DNA from: AP-15 sp963747735
GTDB lineage: Bacteria; Pseudomonadota; Alphaproteobacteria; ATCC43930; CGMCC-115725
Reading direction: 5' to 3'
NCBI GenBank assembly: GCA_963747735.1
Contig: CAVVGE010000025.1
Location: 44,019 to 108,018 of the forward strand
DNA: 64,000 nucleotides
Positions 1-6,901 of the stretch are shown one piece after another; within the stretch, counting starts at the first letter, position 1, and the number at the start of each line of letters is the position of its first letter. The notes under the pieces are model-generated. The model was given only the letters and a program-made list of their open reading frames with translations, did not search any database and had not been told where the DNA came from. Made by a program: the position numbers and the translations under genes.

Positions 1-106
1 CGCCGGGAGCAGGGCGTTGCCCTCCGCCAGGGTTGCCGCACCCGCCAGCCGCAACTCCTTGACCAGGCGGTCTTGCAACGTCTTGTTGGCCCGTTCGACC
101 CGACCC

Positions 107-130
107 CCTGTTCAAGCCAGGGGCAGGCTC
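107..130 (-). repeat. 24-bp insert, copy 1 (contains the TGA)
   Basis: This 24-bp block, beginning CCTGTTC and ending GGCAGGCTC on the + strand, breaks the conserved transposase segment between the codons for PAK and GRVER. Removing it restores an uninterrupted ANSSPAKGRVERAN reading. It matches the block at 322-345 in inverted orientation at 23 of 24 positions. The one difference turns CGA into TGA in the transposase frame. Part of the block is itself an inverted repeat (CCTG, 7-base loop, CAGG). Confidence 0.75.
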
Positions 131-321
131 TTCGCCGGGCTCGAATTGGCGCAGATGATGTCGATGTTGAACGCGTGCAAGGCGCGGCCGAACTGGGTCA
201 TCCCGTCACCGCCCAGCGCCCCCGGGTGGTTGACCCGGAACACCCCATGCTTGTCGCTGTAGAAGGCGATCGGCTTGCCCCAGGCCTCGAGGTAAGCGCG
301 GGCCGCGTTGAAATAGGCGAA

Positions 322-345
322 GAGCCTGCCCCTGGCTCGAACAGG
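322..345 (+). repeat. 24-bp insert, copy 2 (in frame)
   Basis: Same 24-bp block as at 107-130, in the opposite orientation. In the transposase frame it adds eight residues (PVRARGRL) between ELT and FAYF, where related transposases read straight through (ESTFAYF-like). The reading frame stays open. Confidence 0.75.
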
Positions 346-938
346 GGTCAACTCGCTCTCGACAAATTGCAGATGCATCAGCCCGCTGGTCGCGTCGTCG
401 ACAAATACCAACAGGGTGCATTGCGGCCCGCGATCCTCAAACCACCAATGCTCGCTGCCGTCGACCTGCACCAGCTCGCCGACGCACTCGCGCCGCGGGC
501 GCGGCTGGTGGACCCGCCGGCGCCGCTGCTTGCGATCGAGCCATAGCCCGTCGGCGATCATCCACTTCCGCAAGGTCTCGCTGGAGAACGCAAAGCCGTG
601 CTCGGCGACGAGCTTCTCGGCGGCCAGGGTCGGCCCGAAATCGGCATAGTTGTGGCGCACGACCCACAGCACCGCGGCGCGTACCGAGGCTGCCGTCCGG
701 CGGTTGCTCGGCCGACCGCGCTTCTTCGAGATCAAACCCGCAACGCCGTCACCCCGAAACGCCTTCAACAACCGCCACACCTGGCGCTCGCTGCGCCCTA
801 ACAGCTGCGCGGCCGCACGCACCGGCAGACCTCCACGATCGACGTCGCGCAACACCTCAAGACGCCGCAGCTCGCCATCGCTCACGCTCAACACCGTCAT
901 CGACGCCGCCCCCCACAGCTCGCCAAAAAGCCGGGGAG

Positions 939-972
939 ACTGACATTTTTAAATTGGACGGCACTGACATTT
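939..972. repeat. Direct repeats at the 5' end of the ISNCY-type element
   Basis: The motif ACTGACATTT occurs at 939-948 and again at 963-972, 24 bp apart, just upstream of the transposase start. Repeated TGACATTT-type blocks at the termini are typical of this IS group, so these probably mark the element end and transposase-binding sites. The exact IS boundary cannot be fixed because the other end lies outside the window. Confidence 0.5.
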
Positions 973-1346
973 GCACGTTGCCGCTACATTGCACACGGCG
1001 CATAATCGACGTTCTGGAAAATGGGGCTATGCCGCCGCACAACCCCGGCTTAACGCGGTCGCCTTAAGAAAAACTCACTGGTCGTGTAAGGTCTTTGAAA
1101 GTGAGTTTCTGCCTATTGCGGCTCGTGACGGATGGGGTTAGCCCGCAGACCAAGCGCTTGGTCTGATTTGAGCCTACGGGTCTTCATCCGCCCTTTCCCC
1201 AAGATGTTAAGTAGCTCGGCGGCTCGCGCGCCTCTCGTCGATGCCGCATAACGTCGAAAATCAGCGGGCCGTGGCGTCGTTCTGCTGGTCGGCGTCGCAG
1301 CCTGTGGTAAGGTCGATGATGGGGCGGGTGATGGCAGGATGATCTG
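973..1346. other. Intergenic, 374 bp, with two inverted repeats
   Basis: No convincing gene. It holds an 8-bp inverted repeat, AAACTCAC at 1071-1078 and GTGAGTTT at 1101-1108, and a perfect 20-bp palindrome at 1146-1165 listed separately. Nothing else recognisable. Confidence 0.4.
1146..1165. promoter_or_regulatory. Perfect 20-bp palindrome
   Basis: The half-site CAGACCAAGC is followed immediately by its exact reverse complement. A gapless 20-bp palindrome in non-coding DNA could be an operator for a dimeric regulator or a recombination site. No regulator is adjacent. Confidence 0.4.
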
Positions 1347-1907
1347 GTGACCTTGCGCGGAGCGTTCATCTATTACTTGGTCATGGCGGGTGTCGGCCTT
1401 TCCGCCCTCGCGCAAATTCTTAATTTTGCTGCTGGTGGGCCACGTAATTGGCGGCGGTGGACAGGGTTAGGGTTCGGCATCATCGCCGCCATGTCGGTTT
1501 TCATAGCGGGTCAACTTACTAAACAAGACTTAGAGTGGAGGAGGGTCAGAAACTCTCAAGAAACTATCCTTTCAAAACAATTAGAGGGGACACACGCTGT
1601 TGGTCATTTCATCGTTTTGAATCACCAAGATTTAGAGCAAGGACAGTTTTTTATGAGTATTGCGGGTGTATGTATCAAGTTAAATATACTCTGCTATCTC
1701 GACATACAAAAACGACCGTACCCTGCCATGTTTCCACCGCCGGGAATGTTATCATTCCAATTCCGGCGATACCGGCCCTTGCTTGCGCCGATTTGGGGAC
1801 GCTCGTCAACGTCAGGATTTGGGCTCGGCTTGACACCGCTCCGCGAATGGGTGGTCTATGCGAACCCACTCCTGCCCCTGCCGCTGGTAGTGTTGAGTTG
1901 TGCGTAG
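1347..1907 (+). CDS. Hypothetical membrane protein
   Basis: Open frame from a GTG start, 186 residues. The N-terminal 60 residues contain two plausible transmembrane segments (about 8-27 and 41-57) separated by a basic loop (RNWRRW), followed by a polar stretch. From about residue 110 the composition becomes odd (Pro-rich, hydrophobic patches) and another + frame is also open (1535-1936), so a frameshift or different C-terminus is possible. GC is lower than in the core region, consistent with mobile DNA. I do not recognise the family. Confidence 0.4.
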   Translation: MTLRGAFIYYLVMAGVGLSALAQILNFAAGGPRNWRRWTGLGFGIIAAMSVFIAGQLTKQDLEWRRVRNSQETILSKQLEGTHAVGHFIVLNHQDLEQGQFFMSIAGVCIKLNILCYLDIQKRPYPAMFPPPGMLSFQFRRYRPLLAPIWGRSSTSGFGLGLTPLREWVVYANPLLPLPLVVLSCA

Positions 1908-1935
1908 CTCGAAAGGGTAGATCGGAGAGACTCTA

Positions 1936-2148
1936 ATGGCTGAAAACGACAAATCAGTTATCAAAGAGAGGACGGTTAGAATGCACGACGGCAGCATACG
2001 CACTTTCCTGGCTAGAGAAAAGACGAGATTTGTTGATAACAATGGCGTTGAGATGGTAGTACTCGAAGTTGTTGATCCAAACGTGCGATATGATAGCGTC
2101 GTTATGGAAATAACCGGCTCTCTACTAGACGCAGACGAAGCGGGTTAA
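1936..2148 (+). CDS. Small hypothetical protein, 70 aa
   Basis: Starts at ATG 1936 with GGAGAG at 1922-1927 as ribosome-binding site. A polar, acidic and basic protein with no membrane segment or signal peptide; the pattern (IRTFLAREKTRF, GVEMVVLEVVD) suggests a small beta-rich fold. Its 3' end overlaps, antisense, the 3' end of the decayed recombinase on the opposite strand. It may be coupled to the preceding membrane gene. Family not recognised. Confidence 0.5.
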   Translation: MAENDKSVIKERTVRMHDGSIRTFLAREKTRFVDNNGVEMVVLEVVDPNVRYDSVVMEITGSLLDADEAG

Positions 2149-2706
2149 AAAGCCGCGAAATCGTGCTCTTTCCCACATCGTAGCTGCGCGCGAGTTCGGC
2201 AAGTGTCGCACCGGCCGCCCGTCGCCGCCGGGCCTCGGCCTTCTGGGCGTCGGTGAGTTTCGAGGGTCGCCCATGTGCTGCCCACGCTTCTGCGCCCGGC
2301 TGCGGCCCTCGGCGGTGCGGGTGCGGATAAGATCGCGCTCCACGTCGGCAAGCCCGCCGAGCACGGCAAGCATCAAGCGCCCGGTGCTGGTGCCGGTGTC
2401 GGCCCAAGGCTCGGCAAGCGAACGAAACTGCGCCTTGGCGTCGACGATCTGCTTGACGATGGCGAACAGGTCAAAGGTGCTGCGGGCGAGGCGGTCGATC
2501 CGCGTCACCGTCACCACGTCGCCGGGGGCGAGGGCCTTCAGCATTTTCAGAAGCTCGCGCCGGTCGGCCCGCGCGCTTGTCACCTTCTCGCGGTAAATCT
2601 TGGCGGTGCATCCGGCGGCGCGCAACCTCAAGCTGGCTGTCGAGTGTCTGGCCCACGGTGCTGACGCGGGCAAGCCGAAGCGGTTTTGCGGGTGCATTTC
2701 GGTCAT
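2102..2706 (-). pseudogene. Serine recombinase (resolvase type), multiply frameshifted
   Basis: All parts of a small serine resolvase are present but spread over three frames. The catalytic N-terminus (KPLRLARVSTVGQTLDSQLE) is in one frame. The core (LRAAGCTAKIYREKVTSA, VTRIDRLARSTFDLF, LADVERDLIRTRTAEGR) is in a second. The C-terminal helix-turn-helix (GRPSKLTDAQKAEARRRRAA, ARSYDVGKSTISRLF) is in a third. Breaks lie near 2690, near 2635 and near 2270. At least two, probably three, indels make this a genuine decayed gene. It resembles the intact recombinase at 3543-4118 in architecture but is not a copy of it. Confidence 0.8.
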
Positions 2707-2769
2707 AAGTTACGGAAAGCGTAAGCCTTTGATCGGGCAGGAGGCCGGCAAATACGCCCGGTAGGTTAT

Positions 2770-3192
2770 TTAGTATTTCCCATAATGACCGCTTGGCCAC
2801 GGAATGAAAGGAATCATTCTCAACCTCGACACTCCCTGATCGTCGAAGATAAAGGGGAATGATCCCCACATCAGAGCTTCGGCAATTAAGGGTGTTACAA
2901 ATATAGCTACGATGATGAGAACCGAATAGAGTGTCTGCTGTTTCACGTTCAGTTCGGAAATAACAATCGCGTAGATGAAAATCAACCCTTGAAGTGGTAA
3001 GAAAATCGAGGCCGTAACCACAGTTAGGCATAAAACCGCTGAGGGCGACATCAGCGCACCCCACGTCCATCGCTGGTAGCCTAATTTCAGAATCAAAAAT
3101 GCATACCAAACGGTATGGCTCTCAACAAGCAACAGGACTATCGCACAAAGAGGAAGGAACCAGAACCAGCGGAGACGGGAAGGTGCACGCAT
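2770..3192 (-). CDS. Hypothetical integral membrane protein, 140 aa
   Basis: Strongly hydrophobic, with about four predicted membrane segments (residues roughly 8-25, 43-62, 64-82 and 88-108), an N-terminal basic stretch (MRAPSRLRW) and a polar C-terminal tail. It lies between the two recombinases in lower-GC sequence, so it is probably cargo of a mobile segment. No family recognised. Confidence 0.45.
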   Translation of the reverse strand: MRAPSRLRWFWFLPLCAIVLLLVESHTVWYAFLILKLGYQRWTWGALMSPSAVLCLTVVTASIFLPLQGLIFIYAIVISELNVKQQTLYSVLIIVAIFVTPLIAEALMWGSFPFIFDDQGVSRLRMIPFIPWPSGHYGKY

Positions 3193-3227
3193 TGCAAAAT
3201 AAACCTTTAGCCTGGATCGAGCTATGT

Positions 3228-3518
3228 TCAGCGATAATAATCTCGGTTAAGCACCGCTGATGGGCCATCAGAGGAATGTCCAGCCACCTCTGCCGTAATT
3301 TCCTCGCACTTCGTTCGGCTACTATCCTGCCACGGATTGTGGAATGTGAGTTTTCTTCCGGGTATTGCGGGCGAAAATTCCAGTGTAATGTACATCGCGA
3401 GTTGTCGGGCTTCCCCCTCGTTCTCGGCACGAACAATCATCGGGTCGGGTTTGTAAGACTTCCATTTTGGATCAGAGAGGTTGATCGGCGTGAGCCTCCA
3501 AAGCGGCATGATGTGCAC
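3228..3518 (-). CDS. Small hypothetical protein, 96 aa
   Basis: Begins MHIMPLWRLTPINLSDPKWK; the second Met at residue 4 is an equally good start. Soluble, with a PW..S.....C pattern near the middle that resembles small conserved hypothetical proteins common in alphaproteobacteria. It lies 24 bp upstream of the recombinase stop at 3543 on the same strand. Function unknown. Confidence 0.5.
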   Translation of the reverse strand: MHIMPLWRLTPINLSDPKWKSYKPDPMIVRAENEGEARQLAMYITLEFSPAIPGRKLTFHNPWQDSSRTKCEEITAEVAGHSSDGPSAVLNRDYYR

Positions 3519-3542
3519 TCCTTTGGTTTCTATGCGTCCGGG

Positions 3543-4118
3543 TCAGGCTGCGAGCCGTGAAATCGTGCTGACGCTTACGCCGTAGCTCTTGGCCAGATCG
3601 CGCGTCGGCTCGCCTTTGGCGAGGCGCTGCCGCGCCTCCTTGATTTGGTGCGGGGTGAGTTTCGGCTTACGCCCCATCCTGACGCCTTTAGCGCGGGCAA
3701 TCTGTCGGCCCTCATGGGTGCGCTTGATGATCCGCAATCGTTCGTCCTCGGCCATTGCAGACATCATCGCCATGAAACCCTGCCCCATAGGGGTGGTGAG
3801 GTCGATATAGCTGCGGTCGAGCACCTTGATCGCGGCTCCGGCGTCGATCACCGTTTTGATGATCTGCAACCCGTCCCACATCGAGCGCGTGGCGCGATCC
3901 CATTCGGCAATCACAAGCTCGTCGCCGGTGTCGAGGTCATCGAGGGCGCAGGCGAGCTGCGGGCGTCCGGCCATGCTTTTGCCGGATGCCGTGTCTGAAT
4001 AGATCACGGCGCAACCGAGGCGCTTTAGCGCCTTGGTCTGCCGCGCAAGGTCTTGTTGCTGTGTGCTGACTCGGGCGTAGCCGATCAGCCGTTTTGAGGG
4101 TTTCGTTTCGAGACTCAT
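3543..4118 (-). CDS. Serine recombinase / resolvase, intact
   Basis: 191-residue site-specific recombinase of the resolvase/invertase family. The N-terminal catalytic domain begins RLIGYARVSTQQQDLARQ, with Ser18 as the predicted nucleophile. Further catalytic-domain elements are the arginines in EWDRATRSMWDGL and the helix AMAEDERLRIIKRTHEGR. The C-terminal helix-turn-helix (TRDLAKSYGVSVSTISRL) binds DNA. Length and motif order are normal. Its start lies inside the extended C-terminus of the upstream PIN toxin, suggesting that it arrived with an insertion. No obvious res site was identified. Confidence 0.9.
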   Translation of the reverse strand: MSLETKPSKRLIGYARVSTQQQDLARQTKALKRLGCAVIYSDTASGKSMAGRPQLACALDDLDTGDELVIAEWDRATRSMWDGLQIIKTVIDAGAAIKVLDRSYIDLTTPMGQGFMAMMSAMAEDERLRIIKRTHEGRQIARAKGVRMGRKPKLTPHQIKEARQRLAKGEPTRDLAKSYGVSVSTISRLAA

Positions 4119-4884
4119 TTATGACGAAACTAAGCGCCTGATTTTCCGAGAGCAAGAAGCTTCGTCGAAAGTCTTGAACTATGGGAAACACAGCAGTGCG
4201 TGGTGGTTCACGGTTTCGGGGTGCGGGTGCGTCTCGGTCGCCGCCCCCGCCGTCCGCCCGGACGGGGGCTTTCATCGGGAGCGGTCGGATTCCGGTTCCT
4301 GCTCTGGCGCTGGCCCGCGCCGTGTCAATTGCCCGCGTAGCCGCTCGCGCGCCGGAATCTTCGCTCGCGCGGCGCTGCCGCTCGACATTGCGGCCCTGTG
4401 CGGCGGCTTCGTCGAGAATGAAATCGGTTGATTGGATCAGCCGGGCTGCTTCGAGCTCGCGCAAGAAATCACCGGTGCTGATGACACCGACGCGTTCATC
4501 GACGATGATACGGCGTCTCTCAATGTCGCTGCCCTCAAACAACAACAGCGCTTCGGCGGTCGGATCGCTGCGCAAGAAGCGGTCGAGCGCTTCAACGGCT
4601 GCCTGTTCGCCAAGCCCGCGAATGGAACGCCCTTCTTCGCGGCGGCGCTGCTGGTCGATGCCGACATCGGTCGGCACGATTTGCACCATGTCGAGATGGG
4701 CATTGATCCATTCGACGATCTGCTCGGCTCCCGGCGCGCCGTGAACGCGCGTCGCCTCGAAAAAAACCACGTCCGGGATACGCACCGGCAAGCCGGGCCG
4801 CAACAGCACGTCCAGCGATCCCGCAAGCGCCAGTGTGAACAGCGGTGAAGTGTCGGTGTCGATCAGGCTATAGGGTTTGCTCAC
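3937..4884 (-). CDS. PIN-domain toxin, C-terminus extended by read-through
   Basis: Residues 1 to about 170 form a PIN-like ribonuclease domain (YSLIDTDTSPLF, PDVVFFEATR, GLGEQAAVEALDRFL, IIVDERVGVISTGDFLRELE) of the kind found in toxin-antitoxin pairs related to DUF3368. Related proteins usually end near 170-200 residues. Here the frame continues to 315 residues through low-complexity sequence and then 182 nt into the recombinase gene in another frame. The original 3' end was therefore probably lost by insertion. The start is GTG at 4884, overlapping the antitoxin stop (GTGA), which is typical translational coupling. The toxin domain itself looks complete. Confidence 0.65.
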   Translation of the reverse strand: MSKPYSLIDTDTSPLFTLALAGSLDVLLRPGLPVRIPDVVFFEATRVHGAPGAEQIVEWINAHLDMVQIVPTDVGIDQQRRREEGRSIRGLGEQAAVEALDRFLRSDPTAEALLLFEGSDIERRRIIVDERVGVISTGDFLRELEAARLIQSTDFILDEAAAQGRNVERQRRASEDSGARAATRAIDTARASARAGTGIRPLPMKAPVRADGGGGDRDAPAPRNREPPRTAVFPIVQDFRRSFLLSENQALSFVINESRNETLKTADRLRPSQHTATRPCAADQGAKAPRLRRDLFRHGIRQKHGRTPAARLRPR

Positions 4885-5102
4885 TTACGCGCCCGCAACG
4901 CTGCACGAATGATCGCGCGGCCACGTTGCCGGGCCTCGACATTCGGCCCAGCCATTGGCGCAACCGGGGGCCGCAGGCCGAGTTCGCCGAGTGCGCCGAG
5001 GATCTGCACGTAATTGTCAAAGCCACGTTCGCGCAACACCCGCCATGTAATCTCGCCGGCGGCATACTGCCGGATCAGCTTTTCCTTGTCGGTTTCGGTC
5101 AT
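4881..5102 (-). CDS. Antitoxin partner of the PIN toxin
   Basis: 73-residue protein starting at ATG 5102 (MTETDKEKLIRQYAAGEITW). It resembles the small antitoxins placed directly before DUF3368-type PIN toxins: a short helix-rich N-terminus (LRERGFDNYVQILGALGELG) and a basic C-terminal tail (RQRGRAIIRAALRARK). The stop codon overlaps the toxin start by four bases. Starts further upstream would add an unlikely Pro/Arg-rich leader. Expected to neutralise the toxin and repress the operon. Confidence 0.65.
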   Translation of the reverse strand: MTETDKEKLIRQYAAGEITWRVLRERGFDNYVQILGALGELGLRPPVAPMAGPNVEARQRGRAIIRAALRARK

Positions 5103-5104
5103 CG

Positions 5105-5128
5105 CCGTTTCTCCATATACTATAATGT
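5105..5128 (-). promoter_or_regulatory. Probable promoter/operator of the PIN toxin-antitoxin operon
   Basis: Immediately upstream of the antitoxin start is an AT-rich block in otherwise GC-rich DNA, reading ATACATTATAGTAT on the coding strand with the outer inverted repeat ATAC...GTAT and an embedded TATAGT resembling a -10 box. Autoregulated toxin-antitoxin operons typically have such an operator over the promoter. No -35 box was assigned. Confidence 0.4.
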
Positions 5129-5564
5129 ATGTTAGCAGGCTTGCAGCCGACAAGGGAGGATTGGCGCGGCGCAGAAGTGTTGGTTTTCGGAACGACCGCG
5201 CTGTGCCAGCCGCGCGCGGCTGGCCTGCCTGTTGAGCGCCTATGGCCCGCCAGCCTCCGCCAGGGCGAAATGCAGGATGGGCTGCCGCTGCGGGGTTTCC
5301 GTTATCCCGACACACAAAAACCTAGCCTCTCCTTGTTTCGTAATTCTTGACCGTGCAAATCGCGAGCGTTTCCCGCTTGGCCGATGTGGAGGCGCGAAAT
5401 GACCAGCTGTCTCCAGGCAGGACCGGCCCTCTTTCGTCCAGAGGCGGCGTTGACGGCCGGTGCCTCGCAATGGGCGAGGCTGCAGCACGAGCGATCGGGG
5501 TTGGCTTGACGGTTGGGGAGGGGCGGCGACACAATCCGCGGCGAGCGACGCGGAGGAGGGTGGC
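5129..5564. other. Intergenic, 436 bp
   Basis: Between the divergent toxin-antitoxin operon and the SMP-30 gene. Open frames here have no recognisable product. I see no clear RNA gene or terminator. GGAGGAGGG at 5552-5560 serves as ribosome-binding site of the next gene. Confidence 0.35.
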
Positions 5565-6479
5565 ATGGCCGAGGTGCGGATCGTGGCGACCGGGTTGCGG
5601 TTTCCCGAAGGACCGGTGGCGCTGGCCGACGGCTCGGTCATCCTCGGCGAGATCGCCGGCGGCGCGGTGACGCGGATCACTCCCGATGGCGCCAAAACGG
5701 CGATCGGCAATGCCGGCGGCGGGCCGAACGGGGTGGCGACCGGACCCGATGGCGCGCTTTACGTGTGCAACAACGGCGGCAACGAGTACGCGCATGGCGG
5801 GTTTCTGTCGACCGGGCCGGCGAGGGACTACCAGGGCGGCTATATCCAGCGCATCGATCCCGTAACCGGCGCCGCCCGCGTGCTCTACCGCGAATGCGGC
5901 GGCCACAAATTGTCGGCGCCGAACGACATCGTCTTCGACCGGCACGGCGGCTTTTATTTTACCGATCTCGGCAAGCGCTATGCCCGCCAGCGCGACCATG
6001 GCGGCGTTTATTACGCCTTGCCCGACGGGTCGAAGATCACCGAGCTCGTCTATCCGATGCTGACCCCGAACGGCGTCGGGCTGTCGCCGGACGAGGGGAC
6101 GCTCTATGTCGCCGACACCGAGACCTCGCGGCTCTTCGCCTTCGAGGTCGTCGCGCCGGGCGTGCTCCACGACGAGCCGTTTCCCGCACCCTATGGCGGG
6201 CGGCTCGTCTGCGGGCTGCCCGGCTTTCAGCGCTTCGACAGCCTCGCCGTCGAAGCCTCCGGCAATATTGCCGTCGCCACCCTGATTACCGGGCACATCA
6301 CCGTCATCGCGCCCGACGGGCGGGTGGTGCGCCAGGTCAAGATGCCCGACGTCTACCCGACCAATATCTGCTTTGGCGGGCATGACATGAAGACCGCCTA
6401 TATCTCCCTCTCCGGCACCGGCCATCTCGGCGTCGTCGACTGGCCCGAGCCCGGCCTAAAGCTCAATTTCGCGGCCTAG
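5565..6479 (+). CDS. SMP-30/gluconolactonase/LRE family protein
   Basis: 304-residue six-bladed beta-propeller of the SMP-30/gluconolactonase family, expected to hydrolyse a sugar or aromatic lactone using a bound divalent metal. Family signatures are GLRFPEGPVALADGS near the N-terminus (the metal-binding Glu), GGGPNGVATGPDGALYVCNN, LSAPNDIVFDRHGGFYFTD (metal-binding Asn) and LTPNGVGLSPDEGTLYVADT (Asn/Asp pair). ATG at 5565 is preferred over upstream starts because it has a strong GGAGG box and begins exactly at the family start. Substrate cannot be deduced; neighbours give no pathway. Confidence 0.88.
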   Translation: MAEVRIVATGLRFPEGPVALADGSVILGEIAGGAVTRITPDGAKTAIGNAGGGPNGVATGPDGALYVCNNGGNEYAHGGFLSTGPARDYQGGYIQRIDPVTGAARVLYRECGGHKLSAPNDIVFDRHGGFYFTDLGKRYARQRDHGGVYYALPDGSKITELVYPMLTPNGVGLSPDEGTLYVADTETSRLFAFEVVAPGVLHDEPFPAPYGGRLVCGLPGFQRFDSLAVEASGNIAVATLITGHITVIAPDGRVVRQVKMPDVYPTNICFGGHDMKTAYISLSGTGHLGVVDWPEPGLKLNFAA

Positions 6480-6497
6480 CTATCAAGGGAGGCCATC

Positions 6498-6813
6498 ATG
6501 CGCGGCCAAGTGGCGATCCCGGTCCTGGCGGCCCTGCGCGATCTCGGTCCTGGGCGCGATCTCGGTCCTGGGCGCGATCTCGGCCCTGTGCGCGATCTCG
6601 GCCCTGTGCGCGGCACCCGCTTTCGCCGGACCGCCGCCGCCCGACGGGTCAAAGCCGCTTTCGACGATCCTCGCCGAGGTCGAGCAAAAGCCGGACTTTC
6701 GCTATATCGACGAGGCGGAGCTGAAAAACGGTCTGTACAAGGTTGAATATTATACCAAGGACGGGGTCGAGCATAAGCTCTACATCGATCCGCAAACCGG
6801 GAAAGCACGCTGA
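6498..6813 (+). pseudogene. PepSY-like small secreted protein, frameshifted in its signal peptide
   Basis: ATG at 6498 follows a GGAGG box and opens a signal-peptide-like sequence (MRGQVAIPVLAAL). The frame then slips. In the +1-shifted frame the sequence continues as a hydrophobic core of repeated AISVLG/AISALC units, a signal-peptidase site (APAFA-G) and a compact domain (STILAEVEQKPDFRYIDEAE, LYKVEYYTKDGVEHKLYID, PQTGKAR) ending at TGA 6811-6813. Removing one base near 6537 joins both parts. The domain resembles PepSY-like periplasmic proteins that end in a D.xTGK motif. Either a sequence error or an inactive allele. Confidence 0.65.
6538..6609 (+). repeat. Four 18-bp tandem repeats encoding the signal-peptide core
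   Basis: Four head-to-tail copies of an 18-bp unit at 6538-6555, 6556-6573 (both GCGATCTCGGTCCTGGGC), 6574-6591 and 6592-6609 (both GCGATCTCGGCCCTGTGC). In the PepSY-like frame each encodes six residues of hydrophobic core (AISVLG or AISALC), so copy number sets the length of the signal-peptide core without changing frame. Confidence 0.85.
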
Positions 6814-6901
6814 TAGAGTACCCATCGCACACGCCGCAGCCGATGGGCTTTGCTGTCGCTCAGCCCAACCTGCAGGGCCGAAGGAACGAAGGAGGCCGCC
6901 G

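Larger units (their letters stand above)
1..900 (-). pseudogene. ISNCY-type IS transposase, partial and interrupted
   Basis: Transposase of an insertion sequence, reading leftward from ATG at 900 and running off the window edge. The N-terminal third is a helix-turn-helix region (AAQLLGRSERQVWRLLKAF), followed by a DDE-type integrase core (LVQVDGSEHWWF, LLVFVDDATSG, FYSDKHGVFRVN), as in the ISNCY/IS1202-like group. A TGA stop at 112-114 interrupts it. The same frame continues beyond the stop with the conserved GRVERANKTLQDRLVKEL stretch, so the break is a nonsense codon and not a frameshift. The stop lies inside a 24-bp insert, a second copy of which sits in frame at 322-345. Family assignment is from motif recognition; probably inactive unless the stop is a sequence error. 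Confidence 0.8.
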
